Part shown: in pieces, positions 7,466-9,771 of the stretch | Layout: every line of letters begins with the position of its first letter | Numbering within the stretch: position 1 is the stretch's first letter | Notes under the pieces: generated by a model | Seen by the model: only the letters and a program-made list of their open reading frames with translations | Database searches by the model: none | What the model was told of the DNA's origin: nothing | Position numbers and translations under genes: made by a program | DNA from: Cyanobacteriota bacterium | GTDB taxonomy: Bacteria > Cyanobacteriota > Cyanobacteriia > PCC-6307 > Cyanobiaceae | Direction: 5' to 3' | Length of the DNA stretch: 9,771 nt | NCBI GenBank assembly: GCA_947463165.1 | Contig: CANHSW010000052.1 | Span: 1 to 9,771 of the forward strand

Positions 7466-7537
7466 GCCCTCGCGATAGCCCTTTTAACCGCCCTAGCAAT
7501 CACCCTAGCACTCACCCCAGCACTCACCAAGGTACTC
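7466..7537. repeat. 12-bp-period tandem repeat, six degenerate units
   Basis: Units are gccctcgcgata, gcccttttaacc, gccctagcaatc, accctagcactc, accccagcactc and accaaggtactc. The middle three differ by only two to three bases from one another. The array ends one base before the hydrolase ATG (7539). The last unit contains aagg (7529-7532), placed six bases before the ATG as a Shine-Dalgarno. In one frame the array would read as a hydrophobic Ala/Leu/Thr peptide, but that frame has no start codon and stops just inside the hydrolase gene. Confidence 0.75.
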
Positions 7538-7538
7538 G

Positions 7539-8882
7539 ATGGAAAATCTGTCTAACTTTGCATTCTTCCCTGTTGAATTTGACAAGGCTGCCAAAGCGGT
7601 CAAACAGCAGCAGATCGATGAACTGAACAGCTATATCGGCGCCGGCGGTGTCACCGATTTGATCGTGATCTCCCATGGCTGGAACAATGACATCGCCGAC
7701 GCCCACGCTCTATATGAGCGCTTTTTCGCTACAGCTCGACAGTTGCTGGATGAGGGCAAGTTACCTGCCGCCGTTAGGAGGAAATTTGCTGTGCTCGGGG
7801 TGTTCTGGCCATCCAAGAAGTTCGCCGAGCAGGAGCTGATCCCTGGGGGTGCCGCCGGCCTGGCGGGGGTGGACAGCGGGGCGCTACGGGAGAGCCTGCG
7901 GGAGCTCCATGGTGTCTTTGATGCCGTGGATGCCGACCAAACCCTCACCGAACTGGAGCAGTTACTACCTCGCCTGGAGGACAGCGACCAGGCCTGCGCC
8001 GAATTTGTGACACGAATGCGAGGGTTGGTGAACCCCACGCAGGTGGACGCCGCCGATGGGTCCTGCCTGTTTTTCAGCCTGGCGCCGAAGGAGGTGTTCG
8101 AGAAACTGCGGAATCCAGTCTCCTTTACTGAAATTTCAGCGCCAGGGGAGACAGGGGCGCTCTCGCTGGGAATGGCTCTTGAACTTAGCGATAGCAGCTC
8201 TTTAAGCGACGGCGGCGGGGCAGCCGGCATCGGTGATTTCTGCAGCGGTATTGGTTCGGCGGCAAACAACTTGCTCAACCTCACCACCTACTACCAGATG
8301 AAGGAACGAGCCGGTTTAGTGGGACGTGTCGGCCTCAATCCCTTGCTGCGCGACCTGCAGGCAGCCAATCCGGCACTGCGGCTGCACCTGGCCGGCCATA
8401 GCTTTGGTGGCCGGCTGGTGACGGCGGCCTTGGCGGGTGATAACGAGGCCGGCATGCCCAGGGCAAGCTCCCTAGCTCTACTGCAGGCTGCCTATTCACA
8501 CTACGGCCTGGCTCAAAAGTGGGATGGCCAGCAGGATGGCCTATTCCGGCGGGTGCTGAGTGCCGGCGGCTTGGTAGGGCCTGGTGTGATCACCCATACG
8601 GCAAACGACAAGGCAGTGGGTTTGGCCTATCCACTTGCGTCGCTACTGGGGGGCCAGCTGGCCGCCGGCCTGGGCGATGAGCAAGACAAATATGGCGGCA
8701 TAGGTCGCAACGGTGCCCAGAAGACACCGGAGGCGGTGAAGGCCAGCCTCCTAGAGGTGGGATCCAACTACAACTTCACCGCCGGCAAGCTCTACAACCT
8801 GCGGGCCGATCAGTTCGTAAAATCCCACGGAGACGTAACTGGCCCGCAGGTTGTCTATGCTGTGTTCCAGGCGATTAGCTAA
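7539..8882 (+). CDS. Alpha/beta hydrolase (putative lipase/esterase) paired with the S8 protease
   Basis: The 447-aa protein has a classic nucleophile elbow GHSFGG with Ser288. It also has an oxyanion-type motif VISHGW (His46-Gly47-Trp48), a likely acid Asp357 in THTANDKAVG and a likely catalytic His430 in KSHGDVTGP near the C-terminus, in the order expected for the fold. There is no signal peptide. A less conserved segment at about 90-240, with acidic and Ser/Gly-rich stretches, probably forms a lid or insertion before the nucleophile strand. Substrate cannot be told: lipid, ester or thioester are all possible. The gene lies in the same direction as the protease, with no good promoter recognised between them, so co-transcription is likely. 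The ATG is supported by aagg six bases upstream. Confidence 0.87.
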   Translation: MENLSNFAFFPVEFDKAAKAVKQQQIDELNSYIGAGGVTDLIVISHGWNNDIADAHALYERFFATARQLLDEGKLPAAVRRKFAVLGVFWPSKKFAEQELIPGGAAGLAGVDSGALRESLRELHGVFDAVDADQTLTELEQLLPRLEDSDQACAEFVTRMRGLVNPTQVDAADGSCLFFSLAPKEVFEKLRNPVSFTEISAPGETGALSLGMALELSDSSSLSDGGGAAGIGDFCSGIGSAANNLLNLTTYYQMKERAGLVGRVGLNPLLRDLQAANPALRLHLAGHSFGGRLVTAALAGDNEAGMPRASSLALLQAAYSHYGLAQKWDGQQDGLFRRVLSAGGLVGPGVITHTANDKAVGLAYPLASLLGGQLAAGLGDEQDKYGGIGRNGAQKTPEAVKASLLEVGSNYNFTAGKLYNLRADQFVKSHGDVTGPQVVYAVFQAIS

Positions 8883-8948
8883 TCAATCACCGATCCCCGA
8901 GGCGGCCAAGGGCAAGGCTCGACATGGCCACCTCGGCAGGGATGGTGG

Positions 8949-9329
8949 ATGCTGAACCTGGGGCCAAGGCAACCCGCCACCCTCGGGCGCTTCCTGACAG
9001 AAGACGTGGCCTGGGTGGATTTAGAAGCACTCTGCCGCCAGCAAGGCACCGATCCCCTGCTGGCGCTGCTCACCATCCCCCTAGACGACCTGCGCCACAC
9101 CCGCGCCTTCCAGGAAATCCTCAGCGAGGGCCGACAGGAAGGCCAACGCCAGGAGGCCGCCGCCCTCACCCTGAGGCTGCTCGAACGCCGCTGCGGGCCC
9201 CTATTACCCGCCACCAGGGCCGCCATCGAGGCGCTGGAACTGGTACAGCTGGAGACCCTGGCAGAAGAGTTGCTGGACTTCAGCGGCGCGGCAGACCTGC
9301 TGCGCTGGCTGGAGCTGCAGCAGGGCTGA
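8949..9329 (+). CDS. DUF4351-like protein, probable C-terminal remnant of an Rpn-family gene
   Basis: The 126-aa product contains FQEILSEGRQEGQRQEA, the basic/Gln-rich linker typical of Rpn/PD-(D/E)XK transposase-like proteins. It then shows a DUF4351-like C-terminus (LERRCGPLL...QLETLAEELLDFSGAADLLRWL). Family members are usually two to three times longer, with the nuclease core at the N-terminus. That core is absent here, so this is most likely a 5'-truncated gene. The ATG at 8949 is preceded by aggg and may still be translated. The reading frame is the same as the hydrolase gene, 22 codons after its stop, which I take as chance. Alternatively it is an intact short stand-alone DUF4351 protein. 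Confidence 0.6.
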   Translation: MLNLGPRQPATLGRFLTEDVAWVDLEALCRQQGTDPLLALLTIPLDDLRHTRAFQEILSEGRQEGQRQEAAALTLRLLERRCGPLLPATRAAIEALELVQLETLAEELLDFSGAADLLRWLELQQG

Positions 9330-9494
9330 GGGCTGAGGCGAGGCCAAGGCTCTGGCCAACCCAGCGGCGGCCCCTGTATTTTTCAAACCACCGGATCCAC
9401 ACCAAATATTCCCGAAGCTAAGCAGACTCTGGAAAGCGAAGAATACTTTAGAAAACCACAATTTCGGCGACCCTTTCACCCGAAAACCCACGCC

Positions 9495-9519
9495 ACCTAA
9501 GTGCTCCATGGCCTTAGGT
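9495..9519. other. Inverted repeat (7-bp stem, 11-base loop)
   Basis: acctaag (9495-9501) and cttaggt (9513-9519) are perfect complements around tgctccatggc. No T-run follows on either strand. It could be a weak bidirectional transcription end between convergent genes or a protein-binding dyad. Confidence 0.4.
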
Positions 9520-9550
9520 AGTGCGTTCTAGAGCTTCCCTGTTAAATCGA

Positions 9551-9565
9551 GGCGCCTACGGCGCC
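9551..9565 (-). terminator. GC-rich hairpin downstream of the FGE-like gene
   Basis: ggcgcc-tac-ggcgcc forms a 6-bp all-GC stem with a 3-base loop, about 100 bases downstream of the minus-strand stop at 9664. On the minus strand it is followed by tcgattt, a weak T-rich tail. It is a possible terminator but poor by standard rules. Each arm is itself palindromic. Confidence 0.3.
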
Positions 9566-9663
9566 CTCCGCTACAAATCAACAGCCTTAAATCCAGCAAC
9601 CATGAATCCAACAGCCAAGGGTTAAGAAAATCCAATGGTTAAGGGATTAAGAGATTACGTGTT

Positions 9664-9771
9664 CTAGCCGACAGGCTTCCGAGCAGCGGTAGAAGAACAG
9701 CCCTGGGGGAGGCAGACCACACGCAAACCGACGTCGTCGTCGACGTTGCCGGGCCGGTGATGGAAGCGGCA
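9664..9771 (-). CDS. C-terminal end of an FGE/SUMF1-like protein (partial), possible DGR variable region
   Basis: Only the last 35 codons and the TAG stop (9664-9666) are in the window; the gene continues past the right edge. The peptide contains CRFHHRPGNVDDDVGLRVVC followed by LPQG and a short Ser/Ala/Lys tail. The pattern CR...R.x.N.x.x.x.VG[FL]RVVC is the hallmark end of the formylglycine-generating-enzyme (C-type-lectin) fold. In intact members it binds or modifies peptides, or acts as a display scaffold. The residues at the usual Asn/Arg-rich positions here are F, H, H, V, D, D, D, all in codons one or two adenine changes away from AAC/AAT. This is as expected for a target protein of a diversity-generating retroelement. 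The family call is fairly sure; the DGR role is inferred. Confidence 0.65.
   Translation of the reverse strand, partial: CRFHHRPGNVDDDVGLRVVCLPQGCSSTAARKPVG

Larger units (their letters stand above)
9330..9663. other. Intergenic region with hairpins, no convincing gene
   Basis: These 334 bases lie between convergent genes. GC falls from about 9370 on. Two inverted repeats are present (9495-9519 and 9551-9565). The stretch 9588-9655 holds several degenerate aatcca and ggttaag motifs. No ORF of credible length or composition was found. It should contain the 3' ends of both transcripts. Confidence 0.55.

Noticed and set aside
7466..7537. CRISPR array
   Set aside because: Units are 12 bases and contiguous with no spacers, and there are no cas genes.
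8880..8948. Hydrolase and DUF4351-like gene as one protein split by a stop
   Set aside because: They share a frame, but hydrolase homology ends with its catalytic His and terminal helix, and the 22 intervening codons read as low-complexity non-domain sequence. A shared frame has a one-in-three chance.
8924..9421. 165-aa plus-strand frame overlapping the DUF4351-like gene
   Set aside because: Arg/Pro/His-rich shadow translation typical of an alternate frame of GC-rich coding DNA. The 8949-9329 frame has a recognisable domain.
9204..9509. Minus-strand 101-aa frame beginning MEHLGGVGFRVKG, whose VGFRV resembles the end of FGE-like proteins
   Set aside because: The residues before VGFRV do not fit the FGE pattern, a stop lies about 20 bases upstream of the ATG, and the rest is antisense to the DUF4351-like gene. 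It may be chance or a very decayed remnant.
8883..9771. DGR reverse transcriptase or template repeat next to the FGE-like end
   Set aside because: I looked downstream of the minus-strand stop for an adenine-rich copy of the VGLRVV-coding segment and for an RT frame. Neither is present in the window.

Overview
The window looks like chromosome of a unicellular, GC-rich cyanobacterium of the Synechococcus/Cyanobium type. This rests on the style of the SMC protein, on an N-terminal domain that resembles the cyanobacterial AbrB-like (cyAbrB) family, and on a cyanobacterial-type formylglycine-generating-enzyme-like tail at the right edge. The assignment is from memory of protein families; no search was run.

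Left part (1-4906): a core region. A full-length smc gene lies on the minus strand. Diverging from it across less than 90 bases is a plus-strand pair of small membrane-protein genes. The first is DUF883/YqjD-like (amphipathic helices plus a C-terminal glycine-zipper anchor). The second is a two-TM phage-holin-family/YqjE-like protein. The pair recalls the enterobacterial yqjD-yqjE arrangement. The YqjD-like gene begins with an in-frame 18-bp tandem repeat of ten units.

Middle (4907-8882): an AT-richer intergenic region of 460 bases leads into a two-gene cassette. The first gene is a 675-aa subtilisin-like (S8) protease without signal peptide. It has a cyAbrB-like N-terminus and an I9-like propeptide interrupted by an acidic low-complexity linker. 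The second is a 447-aa alpha/beta hydrolase with a complete apparent Ser-Asp-His triad. The genes are separated by 144 bases whose last half is a 12-bp-period repeat ending one base before the hydrolase ATG. This protease-hydrolase pair is the best candidate for an under-described system. A defence or conflict role is inference only.

Right part (8883-9771): a short gene ending in a DUF4351-like domain, probably the C-terminal remnant of an Rpn/PD-(D/E)XK family gene, then about 330 bases with hairpins and no convincing gene. The last 108 bases, on the minus strand, are the C-terminal end of an FGE/SUMF1-like protein. Seven codons there are exactly those expected from adenine mutagenesis of AAC/AAT codons, so it may be the variable region of a diversity-generating retroelement target. 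No reverse transcriptase or template repeat was found inside the window.

Short in-register tandem duplications recur across the window with periods of 12, 14, 15, 18 and about 39 bp.
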